From the NCBI GenBank assembly GCA_013815395.1, contig JACDGH010000001.1, positions 1 to 12,290 on the forward strand: a stretch of DNA of 12,290 nucleotides, read 5' to 3'. Below are positions 1 to 6,381 of the stretch, one piece after another. This DNA is from Parachlamydiaceae bacterium (GTDB taxonomy: Bacteria; Chlamydiota; Chlamydiia; Chlamydiales; Parachlamydiaceae). Numbering within the stretch: the stretch's first letter is position 1; each line of letters opens with the position of its first letter. The notes below the pieces were generated by a model. It had not been told where the DNA came from and searched no databases. It saw only the letters and a program-made list of their open reading frames with translations. Made by a program: the position numbers and the translations under genes.

Positions 1-356
1 GTCTTAAAACTACTTACCGTTTTACAAAATATCCTTCCCATTTAATTAATTTTTTATTTTTTTTATAATACTCATAAACTAATTGATCATTCAATTCAAT
101 AAATGCTGAGGGTGAAGCTTTTTACGAGCATCTGAAAAAGCTTGTTTACTAATATCTTGGGGTAAAGAAATTGTATCCACAAAATCAAACATCTCTGTTT
201 CCAATGAATTTTGATGCCTTTTAATATGAAAGTAAAAAGTTGCAAAACTCAGTTCAGGTTTTCGTGAAAAAGCTGAATTGTATTTTTTATGCCTATTTTG
301 AAAGGCTCAGAATGAAGAGTTTTTCTTAGTGATTTGACTAGATCACAAGCTTTCAT
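1..356 (-). pseudogene. IS4-like transposase, frameshifted N-terminal remnant
   Basis: Reading the minus strand from the ATG at 356-354 gives about 19 codons (begins MKACDLVKSLRKTLHSEPF). The reading then has to move to a second frame at the A4 run (plus-strand T4, about 296-299) to give RHKKYNSAFSRKPELSFAT and, further on, DISKQAFSDARKK. It moves to a third frame at the A5 run (plus 119-123) to give SPSAFIELNDQLVYEYYK, and again near 60 to give a W-x-G-Y motif. Joined together, these pieces read as the usual start of IS4-type DDE transposases: a basic N-terminus, then SKQAFS-AR-K-SP-AFIELND, then W-GY just before the first catalytic Asp. Each of the first two shifts can be repaired by restoring one A in a homopolymer. 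No single frame codes for a functional protein. The rest of the element, with most of the catalytic domain, lies outside the window, and I saw no terminal inverted repeat. The family call is from memory of the motif pattern. Decay is likely, though homopolymer sequencing error could mimic it. Confidence 0.72.
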
Positions 357-447
357 GGTATCCTGTTCGTTGATTATTCTTGCTAGGAATTTTTACGACA
401 AGATACCGTGTTTTTTTCTTTTTGAAAATTACATATTCCATTTTTAT

Positions 448-488
448 AAAAAAAATACAAATCTCTTTTTTATAAAAGGGATTTGTAT
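448..488 (-). terminator. intrinsic terminator, minus strand
   Basis: The arms 455-469 and 474-488 are complementary over 15 positions. Fourteen are Watson-Crick pairs and one is a G-U pair (464/479), with a 4-base loop at 470-473. On the minus strand the stem is followed by a run of seven U (plus A 448-454), as in a Rho-independent terminator. The stem is A/T-rich with a short GGG/CCU core. It lies about 190 bases downstream of the stop of the BtaA-like gene, the nearest upstream minus-strand gene, so it is the probable end of that transcript. No U-run follows on the plus strand, so it should act in one direction only. Confidence 0.55.
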
Positions 489-517
489 AAGTCTTTACTA
501 TAACTTGACGGCATTGA

Positions 518-573
518 GCGAGACGCCCTGGCTATACTGTGGGCGGCCTAAACAGGGTAGTCAGGAGTCTCGC
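518..573. repeat. GC-rich 56-base imperfect palindrome
   Basis: The arms 518-524 and 567-573 (GCGAGAC/GTCTCGC) pair perfectly. After a small bulge (525-526 against 566) the stem continues 527-534 with 558-565, including one G-U pair, and then a short CTGT/ACAG pairing (537-540/552-555) closes an 11-base GC-rich loop. The base composition is much richer in GC than the flanks and there is no U-run. It therefore looks like a dispersed palindromic element (REP- or MITE-like) or a structured RNA rather than a terminator. Its identity as a repeat family cannot be tested within one window. Confidence 0.6.
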
Positions 574-679
574 CCTACTTGCAGATAGAACATATTTTAC
601 AGAGTAATTTTGTTAAAAATCGAGAAGGTTAACCAGCCTTTGGGCAGTTGTCTGGCCCCCTGGCTTGATGAAAATCTTT

Positions 680-1762
680 TTATTTTTGGATAGAGCCTGT
701 CATGAAGCGATAGACAAAGCAGCGATCTTCATGCTCAAGTTCTTTCTCCAAGGCATAATTTCTTTTAAAGATAGGATCTAAGGATGATGGAATTTTGTGA
801 TTAGATAAAAATTGTCTAATGCAAAAGCGAGCATTTGGAGTTGCCGCCCGGGAGATGGCATGGGTCAAGCGCTCAAAACTTTTTGTATCCATATAAGAAG
901 CAATATCTGACATGGAGAATGCATCAATAGAAGAACTAGGAACAGATTCTAAGTATTCGATGACATTTCCTGTGACTATTTGCAGCTTATTTAATCTTTT
1001 TCGAATATGATTAGTTCCCTGTTCGGTCAAATAGGGAGGATAGCCTTCGGGCAATACCTTACCAAGAAAAATCAAAGAGATTAATAGGTTTTCCCTAGCT
1101 AGAGATTTTTCTAAACTTTTATTCATGCGATTATAGATGTAATCACCGACATGCAGGGAACCATCTAAAAACTCATGGAGCCCAGGATCCTTAAATAAAT
1201 AGCGAGTGATATAAGGATTTAAAACAATACTGAATGTTTTTTTCCATCGAGGACTATCCCATTCATTTTGCACAAATTGTTTTTGTTTTTCGATGTCATC
1301 AAATGCAAATAAGCGCATTTGCTTTTCTTTTCGAAATGTTTTAGTGAGGAATGAGATCGATTTGGTCCACTTTTCAACAGACCCTTGATACAATATTCCT
1401 TTATTAAGATCTTTTTGATGATCATTCCAGTAATGTATCGTATCTTGCGAAAATAAATGAGAAAGACTTTTTAGAGTTTTTTTTAGCTGTGGATGATTTT
1501 TATTTTCTAGAAATCCTAGATAATCTTTAAAATCGAGCTGATACATTGCAGCAGCTTTAAGCTTAAGAAGCTGATTTTGGTGATGATTCATGTCAACCGA
1601 AACCATTTCCTTGCAATCGTTTATTAATAAATTTAAAGGACGATCACCGCTAGCGGTGATGCACAGTACTCGATCACTAGGTTTAATTTGCAGTGCCTTG
1701 TTTTCAGTATGCCAATCTTCATTTCCAAAGGAATAATTCAGTCGTTTCAAAAAAGCAGACAT
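680..1762 (-). CDS. DUF3419 / BtaA-like aminocarboxypropyl transferase
   Basis: This 360-residue soluble protein resembles the DUF3419 family, whose characterised member BtaA transfers the 3-amino-3-carboxypropyl group of S-adenosylmethionine to diacylglycerol in betaine-lipid synthesis. Visible evidence is a Rossmann SAM-binding start at residues 31-44 (RVLCITASGDRPLN), an acidic residue at the end of the next strand (VSVDMNHHQ, D57), a strand with SIDAFSMSDIASYM near 278-291, and a C-terminal EDRCFVYRF near 345-353. No signal peptide or membrane segment is present. An upstream in-frame ATG at 1774 would add four residues, but it lacks a ribosome binding site, while GGAA lies just upstream of the ATG at 1762, so I prefer 1762. 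No BtaB-like methyltransferase is beside it, so the product may be the unmethylated lipid or something different. The gene appears to have its own promoter and operator-like repeats (1828-1870). The family call is good; the exact substrate is inferred. Confidence 0.8.
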   Translation of the reverse strand: MSAFLKRLNYSFGNEDWHTENKALQIKPSDRVLCITASGDRPLNLLINDCKEMVSVDMNHHQNQLLKLKAAAMYQLDFKDYLGFLENKNHPQLKKTLKSLSHLFSQDTIHYWNDHQKDLNKGILYQGSVEKWTKSISFLTKTFRKEKQMRLFAFDDIEKQKQFVQNEWDSPRWKKTFSIVLNPYITRYLFKDPGLHEFLDGSLHVGDYIYNRMNKSLEKSLARENLLISLIFLGKVLPEGYPPYLTEQGTNHIRKRLNKLQIVTGNVIEYLESVPSSSIDAFSMSDIASYMDTKSFERLTHAISRAATPNARFCIRQFLSNHKIPSSLDPIFKRNYALEKELEHEDRCFVYRFMTGSIQK

Positions 1763-1827
1763 ATCGCGTTCCATGTTGTGTGTTTCACTAATAGGTCAGT
1801 TGACTGTGCATCTTTTAGTAAATTTTT

Positions 1828-1870
1828 GTAAAGAATTACATGTTATATTTAGTAAAGATTTACATGTCAT
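1828..1870. repeat. paired operator-like palindromic repeats
   Basis: Two 19-base direct repeats at 1828-1846 and 1852-1870 match at 17 of 19 positions and start 24 bases apart. The core of the second is a palindrome, GTAAA-GA-TTTAC (1852-1863); the first has the near-palindrome GTAAAGAATTAC (1828-1839). The TTAGTAAA block just before the second copy also occurs near 1815. One core sits inside the spacer of the predicted promoter and the other sits around its predicted transcription start, a geometry typical of a dimeric repressor. The second copy overlaps the last codons of the upstream gene. The regulator is unknown. Confidence 0.5.
1842..1870 (-). promoter_or_regulatory. sigma-70-like promoter of the BtaA-like gene
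   Basis: On the minus strand ATGACA (plus 1865-1870) is followed after 17 bases by TATAAC (plus 1842-1847). Each hexamer matches the consensus at five of six positions and the spacing is ideal. Transcription would start near 1835, giving a leader of about 73 bases before the ATG at 1762. The -35 hexamer lies within the final codons of the upstream secreted-protein gene, so the BtaA-like gene can be transcribed on its own. Confidence 0.55.
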
Positions 1871-2552
1871 AGCGGGTCGGATTCCCCGATCGCGGAACGG
1901 TGTCGATCAAGGTATTAACGAATTCTTTCCAGCGTTTTTCTTGAATGGCCCCTTGAATGAGCGTTACATTGATTCCGACACAGTTGGCAAAGTCCACAAT
2001 AAATTCATTATTCATATTATTTTTTCGAGATTCTTCTTTAAGACTACCTTCCAAGCCACTATAAAATTTATCCCAGACCCAACCTCGGCTGCGAAGAGCA
2101 CTAATATTGGCTTTTAATTCTTCATCGGTGAAAATGATCATAAGAAAGCGAAGGGGGTGCAAATGATCTATCCGGTCACCGGCTTTTTTTAGTGATGATT
2201 TTGAGGTTGCTAGACTTGGGAGTGAATTTCTTGCTAGAGTTGTTGTAATATAAGCTAAATCATCTTTTTCACTTTGGGTTACGGGAATATTATAATTGCG
2301 ATTGGTAGATTGTTGCCGTGAAGATTTAACTAAAATTTTATTTTCATTGACAGCAATTTCTAAAGTAATGAGTTTTGGATTAGAGTTAGCCTCTATAAGA
2401 AAAAGGTTTGAAGAGCTATCACTTAAACATTCGATGACATCAATGAAAGTGTCTTTTGAGTTTGAAGATAAAGTGATTTCACGATCAGCTTCGTCAGAAT
2501 GAATATTGCTCACGCTAGTTAGGGCTAAAATTATACCAATAAAATTTTTCAT
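1860..2552 (-). CDS. small secreted protein of unknown function
   Basis: This 230-residue protein begins with a signal peptide (MKNFIGIILALTSVSNIHSD), cleaved probably near residue 19-20. I do not recognise the mature part. Residues about 30-90 look strand-rich and polar. Residues 128-225 look helical and carry three Trp (W158, W160, W208) and the C-terminal motif VPRSG-P-RYDM, which looks like a conserved block and may belong to a family limited to chlamydiae (an impression from memory, not tested). The start is the ATG at 2552, because GGGAG lies eight bases upstream; the longer frame would need a TTG at 2567 inside that ribosome binding site. It lies between a putative outer membrane protein and the BtaA-like gene on the same strand, 59 bases after the former, so co-transcription with it is plausible. 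Expected location is periplasm, surface or secreted. Confidence 0.75.
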   Translation of the reverse strand: MKNFIGIILALTSVSNIHSDEADREITLSSNSKDTFIDVIECLSDSSSNLFLIEANSNPKLITLEIAVNENKILVKSSRQQSTNRNYNIPVTQSEKDDLAYITTTLARNSLPSLATSKSSLKKAGDRIDHLHPLRFLMIIFTDEELKANISALRSRGWVWDKFYSGLEGSLKEESRKNNMNNEFIVDFANCVGINVTLIQGAIQEKRWKEFVNTLIDTVPRSGNPTRYDM

Positions 2553-2611
2553 AAAATTGTCTCCCAATAAAGTTTAATTTGTGTTTTGTGTGTTATTTTC
2601 TACTACGCGAA

Positions 2612-3385
2612 TTAAAAAAGGAATACAAGTTGTAAATAGGCTCCATAAATTTGAAATTTTGTTTCTATAAAATCGAAAGGATAGTTAGCTAAGGGACCAT
2701 AATTACGGTACTCGTAAAAAGGCACTAAGTTAAAGCGCCATAATCGATTGTAGATGCATTGATCATATGTTAGAGGGAGCTCTATGCGATATTGTAAATT
2801 CTCTTGGTAGTGAAGATGTAATGATTTGAATTCAGGGTCGCGTGTGACTTTATCTTTATGTTGCAATAAATAGCGCACTTTAAAATTTATTCCTATGCCA
2901 AAGTGAGAGCTCAGGTAGGCATGCGAAAGAAATCCGAAAGGAATGTAAGAGAAAGTATTACAAAAATGGACAGGAATATCTTTGGGGCGTGAGAAATTAT
3001 TTGTTTCGCGAAAATATCCAATGCCAAAAAAGGGAGTGAATGAGAATCCGCAATTGCTTTTGTGTTGCAAGGTGTAACCAATTCTGCCTTCGAAATTAGT
3101 GTCGGATAGAGTTGATCGAATTTTATTTTCTCCACTCGAATGGCCATTAAGAGTGCCACTAGCGTATAATGCATCAGCTCCTAAATACCAGCCGTACCGT
3201 TTGAGACGCTCAAAAGTGAGACGTCCTCCACATAATACTCCAGTTTGCTTCGTTCCCCCGACTTTTGTGCGTGCAACACAATAAATTTCAGGCCCGATTG
3301 CAGCATGGCTAATGAGTTGCTGCTCCTCAGTAAAGACATTAGTGCAAATAAATAATAGTAATCCTAAAAAAGTTCTGAGTTTCAT
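2612..3385 (-). CDS. putative outer membrane beta-barrel protein
   Basis: This 257-residue protein has a signal peptide (residues 1 to about 19, hydrophobic core FLGLLLFICTNVF). The remainder has alternating polar and hydrophobic strands rich in aromatic and glycine residues (GWYLGADALY, FTPFFGIGYF, HFGIGINFKVRYLL, YGAYLQLVFLF). It ends in Phe with aromatic or hydrophobic residues at alternating positions, the usual signal recognised by the BAM barrel-assembly machinery. The length suits an 8- to 12-stranded barrel. The mature part has five Cys (36, 52, 112, 142, 210), which fits the disulfide-linked outer membrane of chlamydiae. The ribosome binding site is weak (AAGA about nine bases upstream), but the signal peptide fixes the start at 3385. 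It follows the His/Cys-rich gene after an intergenic region with a long hairpin (3426-3480). The specific porin or adhesin role is unknown. Confidence 0.75.
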   Translation of the reverse strand: MKLRTFLGLLLFICTNVFTEEQQLISHAAIGPEIYCVARTKVGGTKQTGVLCGGRLTFERLKRYGWYLGADALYASGTLNGHSSGENKIRSTLSDTNFEGRIGYTLQHKSNCGFSFTPFFGIGYFRETNNFSRPKDIPVHFCNTFSYIPFGFLSHAYLSSHFGIGINFKVRYLLQHKDKVTRDPEFKSLHLHYQENLQYRIELPLTYDQCIYNRLWRFNLVPFYEYRNYGPLANYPFDFIETKFQIYGAYLQLVFLF

Positions 3386-3425
3386 TGTACGATCTTGATA
3401 ATAGTGTTGGAGGTGTGTTTAAGGG

Positions 3426-3480
3426 TATCGAGCGCAAAAGAGGCTATGTAGAAACATTCAGACCTCTTATGCGATCGATA
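3426..3480. repeat. long intergenic inverted repeat
   Basis: The arms 3426-3443 and 3463-3480 pair at 16 of 18 positions around a 19-base loop, with mismatches at 3432/3474 and 3437/3469. No U-run follows on either strand, so it does not look like a terminator. It lies between the His/Cys-rich gene and the outer membrane protein gene and would be in the leader of the latter. It may be an mRNA stability or processing stem, a leader regulator, or a remnant of a small palindromic element. Confidence 0.55.
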
Positions 3481-3525
3481 AACCAGGAGAACTTATGTAG
3501 GGATTGTAATATATTTATTTTACAA

Positions 3526-3900
3526 TCACTTTCCAATCTCTTTATGTTTGCAGCACATTAAATTATTCAAATCATCTTCAAATTGATGACAATTTTTCTT
3601 CTGATCAATTTTGCTATTCCAACGATCATGATTTGCCTTTGAAACCAAACTTGCTAGTTTTTCGATGTGTTCGGAAGAATTCTTTTTGATTTCTTCTTTA
3701 ATCTTATCTTTTAAAAGTTCCATCCAAGCTTCATCTGCTAAGGCTAACAATTCATCGGAATACTTATGAGATTTTTGATGGCAATTACAATTGCATTCAC
3801 AATCTTCAGAACAGCTACAGCAACCATCTGAATGTGAATGTGAATGTGAATGTGAATGATGTTTATCTGAGCAAGAGCCCTGGTGACATTCTTGAGACAT
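3526..3900 (-). CDS. His/Cys-rich putative metal-binding protein
   Basis: This is a 124-residue cytosolic-looking protein. Residues 5-46 are almost entirely His, Cys, Ser and acidic residues: a HHSHSHSHSHS stretch (14-24), then GCCSCSEDCECNCNCHQ (26-42). Residues 47-124 form a predicted helical, charged region (DELLALADEAWMELLKDKIK) with a C-terminal NLMCCKHKE. The density of His and Cys suggests binding, storage or buffering of Zn, Ni, Cu or similar; this is inferred from composition only. The start at 3900 is chosen because GGAGGT (3905-3910) lies four bases upstream; an ATG four codons earlier, at 3912, would put that site inside the gene. The His-Ser run is encoded by a tandem hexanucleotide repeat. 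A weak promoter candidate lies at 3941-3969. No known metal chaperone domain is recognised. Confidence 0.75.
   Translation of the reverse strand: MSQECHQGSCSDKHHSHSHSHSHSDGCCSCSEDCECNCNCHQKSHKYSDELLALADEAWMELLKDKIKEEIKKNSSEHIEKLASLVSKANHDRWNSKIDQKKNCHQFEDDLNNLMCCKHKEIGK
3829..3858 (-). repeat. hexanucleotide tandem repeat, five copies
   Basis: The unit TGAATG on the plus strand (CATTCA on the coding strand) occurs five times without interruption and encodes alternating His-Ser. As the unit is six bases, copy-number changes would keep the frame and only change the length of the metal-binding run. Confidence 0.9.
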
Positions 3901-3940
3901 AGTGACCTCCAAATTTTTTTGAGCTTATTGATTAATACCT

Positions 3941-3969
3941 AAAATAAATATACATGAAGCGGATAGCAA
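3941..3969 (-). promoter_or_regulatory. weak promoter candidate for the His/Cys-rich gene
   Basis: On the minus strand TTGCTA (plus 3964-3969) is followed after 17 bases by TATTTT (plus 3941-3946), 40 bases upstream of the start codon. The -35 matches at four positions and the -10 at five. The surroundings are AT-rich, so chance matches are likely. The gap of more than 150 bases after apeB supports a separate promoter. Confidence 0.3.
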
Positions 3970-4072
3970 TAAATTAAGCGATAGGAGTACACCGACTACG
4001 GCGCAGCTCGATCAGTTATGTTATTATTAAACACTCCCTATTGGTTCATATATGTCAAAGCTTTATTTAAAC

Positions 4073-5359
4073 TCAAGTATTAATAAATTCAGAGAGAAAA
4101 TGAATCATCGTGAGGTGATCATTCACCCCCATAAGTTCTCGGCTAGAGTGCATGGAAAGTTGGGCACAGCCAATATCGATAGTAGGCATACCTGTGACAT
4201 TAGCGGTGATAGGACCTACTGTCGATCCGCAAGGGATATCGTTGCGTGAAACAAATTTTTGAAAGGGGATTTTATGTTTGATACAAAGTGCTGCAATAGT
4301 TGCAAAGGAGCGTGCGTCAGAAGCATAACGTTGTTGTGCATTCGTTTTAATGACAATGCCTTGATTTAATAAGGGTTGGTGGCGAGGATCGTGTTTTTCG
4401 GGATAATTTGGGTGCAAAGCGTGAGCTTGGTCGACAGAAGTGCAAAGCGAATGGCTAATTAAGCGGAAATAATCTTCACGTGACATTTTCAAAGATATAG
4501 CAATGCGTTCCATAATATGAGGTAAGAAGGGGGATCCCGCTCCTTGAGATGAATTGGATCCTACTTCCTCGTGATCCCATGAAACCATGAACTTAAGAAG
4601 ATTATCGTTGGAATGTTTAGTTTGGAGTAAAGCTTCTAGTGAAGCGTAAACGCTTTCAAGATTGTCAATGCGGTATGAGGAAATTAAGTTGTGATCTTCT
4701 CCAACTAGACGCGCCTTTTCGAGAGGATAGAGAAAGAGGTCATAGCTTAAAAGGTTTTTAGAGATGTGCTTTTTAAGGCTCCGCTCCAGAAAAGTGCCTT
4801 GCAATTTTGAGTTATTCCCCACCGAAACCAGAGCAGCAAGGTGTTCTTGTTTGTTTAATACAAGGCCGTTTTCGTTGACATTGCGATCGAGATGGATGGC
4901 AAGCTGGGGGATGATGACTGGCGTCTCTTCAAGGCGTATAAGCTCTTCACATATCATATTTTTACTGTCTAAATAAATCACCCTGCCGGCAATTCCCAAA
5001 TCGCGATTAAGCCATGAGGAAAGAAGGGGAGAGCCATAGACTTCGCAGGCCAGCATAACCATGTTTTCTTTTTTAAATTCGCAATTAGGTTTTAATTTAA
5101 AGGAAGGACTGTCGGTATGGGAGGCGATTACGTGCGCGGCTGAAGGCTGTTTATTTGGGACAATAAAAGCACATAAAGAAGAACCATTGCGAGTTACGAA
5201 ATACTTTCCACTTGGTTCAATATGCCATGCATCTTGTTCTTTTAGTTCCTTAAAGCCATGTTCTAATAGAGATGATGTGCAGTTTGCTACGGCATGCCAT
5301 GCAGTGGGAGAATTGTCTAGAAAATTAAGAAGGTCAGTAATTTTTGCTTTTTTGCTCAT
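4073..5359 (-). CDS. apeB: M18 family metallo-aminopeptidase
   Basis: This 428-residue protein is a complete M18 (aspartyl aminopeptidase-like) enzyme, a cytosolic zinc exopeptidase that removes N-terminal residues from peptides and normally assembles as a dodecameric tetrahedron. The metal-site motifs are all visible: HTDSPSFKLKPN (H81, D83), YRIDNL (D232), DHEEVGS (catalytic E264 and ligand E265), SVDQAHA (D310) and MHSSRE (H404). AIHLDRNVNE near 155-164 is also typical, and the length equals the bacterial family norm. The start at 5359 is chosen because AAGGAG (5365-5370) lies five bases upstream; the open frame continues 21 codons further but only within mnmH. Its ATG overlaps the mnmH stop codon as ATGA, which indicates translational coupling. 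Its likely role is peptide turnover. No nearby terminator was found. Confidence 0.93.
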   Translation of the reverse strand: MSKKAKITDLLNFLDNSPTAWHAVANCTSSLLEHGFKELKEQDAWHIEPSGKYFVTRNGSSLCAFIVPNKQPSAAHVIASHTDSPSFKLKPNCEFKKENMVMLACEVYGSPLLSSWLNRDLGIAGRVIYLDSKNMICEELIRLEETPVIIPQLAIHLDRNVNENGLVLNKQEHLAALVSVGNNSKLQGTFLERSLKKHISKNLLSYDLFLYPLEKARLVGEDHNLISSYRIDNLESVYASLEALLQTKHSNDNLLKFMVSWDHEEVGSNSSQGAGSPFLPHIMERIAISLKMSREDYFRLISHSLCTSVDQAHALHPNYPEKHDPRHQPLLNQGIVIKTNAQQRYASDARSFATIAALCIKHKIPFQKFVSRNDIPCGSTVGPITANVTGMPTIDIGCAQLSMHSSRELMGVNDHLTMIHFLSEFINT

Positions 5360-6381
5360 AAAAACTCCTTTGAATTGATGCTTTCGAGTAGTTGATGTGA
5401 CCATTCTGTAGGTGATAGACAAGTGTTTTGAATTGTAAAAATTGATTGTGCACGCCGAGTAATGGCATGGGCATATGTTTTGTCGTAATATTGCAGCACA
5501 AGGGCAATGGCGTCGCGAAGATGATTTTTTTGAATGGCTTCAATAAGTTCTCTTGTTCGTTGGCTTCCAAGGCGTTTTGAAATCCGGGTCGAAGCAAGAA
5601 TAAGATCTTCTTTATTAGTGAGTCCATATTCATTGAGTAATCTATCGATGCGTTCTTCCAGTGAAGTCTCTATGAGAATTAATGGGGCCTGAACGATTTG
5701 GGCGAAAATTGAATTTGGAATGTGACATGCACCGATACAGTGACTTTCATCTTCTATCCAAATAGGTTGCTGAACATCCAATTGATATAATTGAAAAGCT
5801 AGATCATTTTCGAATTGTTCATTGGAGGGCTGAGGATTGAATCCAAGATGTCCATAGGTACTTCCCCGGTGTTTAGCCAGAAATTCAAGGTCAATGGTTT
5901 GTGCACCGGATTCTTTTAGAGCTTGAAGAATAGAAGTTTTTCCACACCCAGTCATTCCCCCTAAAACAATGAATTTATAAGGCTGGGAGAATTGTTTTAA
6001 TGTCCATTTGCGAAAAGCTTTATATCCACCATTAAGTTGTATCGACTTTATACCTGCAAAATTCAGCAGCCAAGTCATGGCCTCACTGCGCATGCCGCCA
6101 CGCCAACAATGAATTTTGGCTATACCTAATTGATTCAGATTTTTTGCTTGAGATACGAAACTAGCTATTTTAGGTCCGACTAATTCCAATCCTAATTGAA
6201 TGGCCGGTTCTTTACCTTTTTGTTTATATAATGTGCCGATGATAGCGCGTTCTTGATTGCTAAAAAGAGGAAGATTAACAGCTCCGGGAATAGAGGCATG
6301 TGAGAATTCAGCTGGACTACGAACGTCGAAAATAACTCCGGCCTTATTAAAAAATTCTGAGAAGGAAAATATTTCAGCCAT
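5356..6381 (-). CDS. mnmH: tRNA 2-selenouridine/geranyl-2-thiouridine synthase
   Basis: This 341-residue protein matches MnmH (SelU, YbbB), which acts on the wobble 2-thiouridine of tRNAs for Lys, Glu and Gln, geranylating it and replacing sulfur with selenium from selenophosphate. The N-terminal rhodanese domain (about 1-130) has FDVRSPAEFSHASIPGAVNLP (18-38) and the catalytic loop CWRGGMRS with C92. The C-terminal domain has a P-loop GGMTGCGKTS (141-150), the family motif LAKHRGSTYGHLG (168-180) and EDES (210-213). The ATG at 6381 is preferred with a GAAG upstream; the longer frame starts with TTG at 6405 and has no ribosome binding site. It lies 162 bases after serS and overlaps apeB by four bases. 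No selD or other selenium gene is in the window, so the selenium step is not assured here. Confidence 0.93.
   Translation of the reverse strand: MAEIFSFSEFFNKAGVIFDVRSPAEFSHASIPGAVNLPLFSNQERAIIGTLYKQKGKEPAIQLGLELVGPKIASFVSQAKNLNQLGIAKIHCWRGGMRSEAMTWLLNFAGIKSIQLNGGYKAFRKWTLKQFSQPYKFIVLGGMTGCGKTSILQALKESGAQTIDLEFLAKHRGSTYGHLGFNPQPSNEQFENDLAFQLYQLDVQQPIWIEDESHCIGACHIPNSIFAQIVQAPLILIETSLEERIDRLLNEYGLTNKEDLILASTRISKRLGSQRTRELIEAIQKNHLRDAIALVLQYYDKTYAHAITRRAQSIFTIQNTCLSPTEWSHQLLESINSKEFL

Larger units (their letters stand above)
357..679. other. non-coding gap with two hairpins
   Basis: This stretch lies between the transposase remnant and the end of the BtaA-like gene. It holds a terminator-like hairpin (448-488) and a GC-rich palindrome (518-573), which have their own entries. 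The part at 594-679 is AT-rich apart from a G/C-rich patch around 632-665. An 84-codon plus-strand frame from 334 to 588 runs across both hairpins, has no ribosome binding site and has low-complexity content, so I do not call it a gene. No tRNA-like fold was seen. Confidence 0.6.

Noticed and set aside
334..588. 84-codon plus-strand open frame
   Set aside because: It overlaps the transposase remnant and both hairpins, has no ribosome binding site, and its translation is low-complexity and unlike a protein.
1773..2117. 114-codon plus-strand open frame
   Set aside because: It lies mostly antisense to the secreted-protein gene, which has a signal peptide and a good ribosome binding site; it crosses the promoter region and has no ribosome binding site.
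3502..3527. Hairpin GATTGTAA/TTACAATC at the end of the His/Cys-rich gene as a terminator
   Set aside because: The stem is eight A/T-rich pairs with a 10-base loop and overlaps the stop codon, and no U-run follows on the minus strand.
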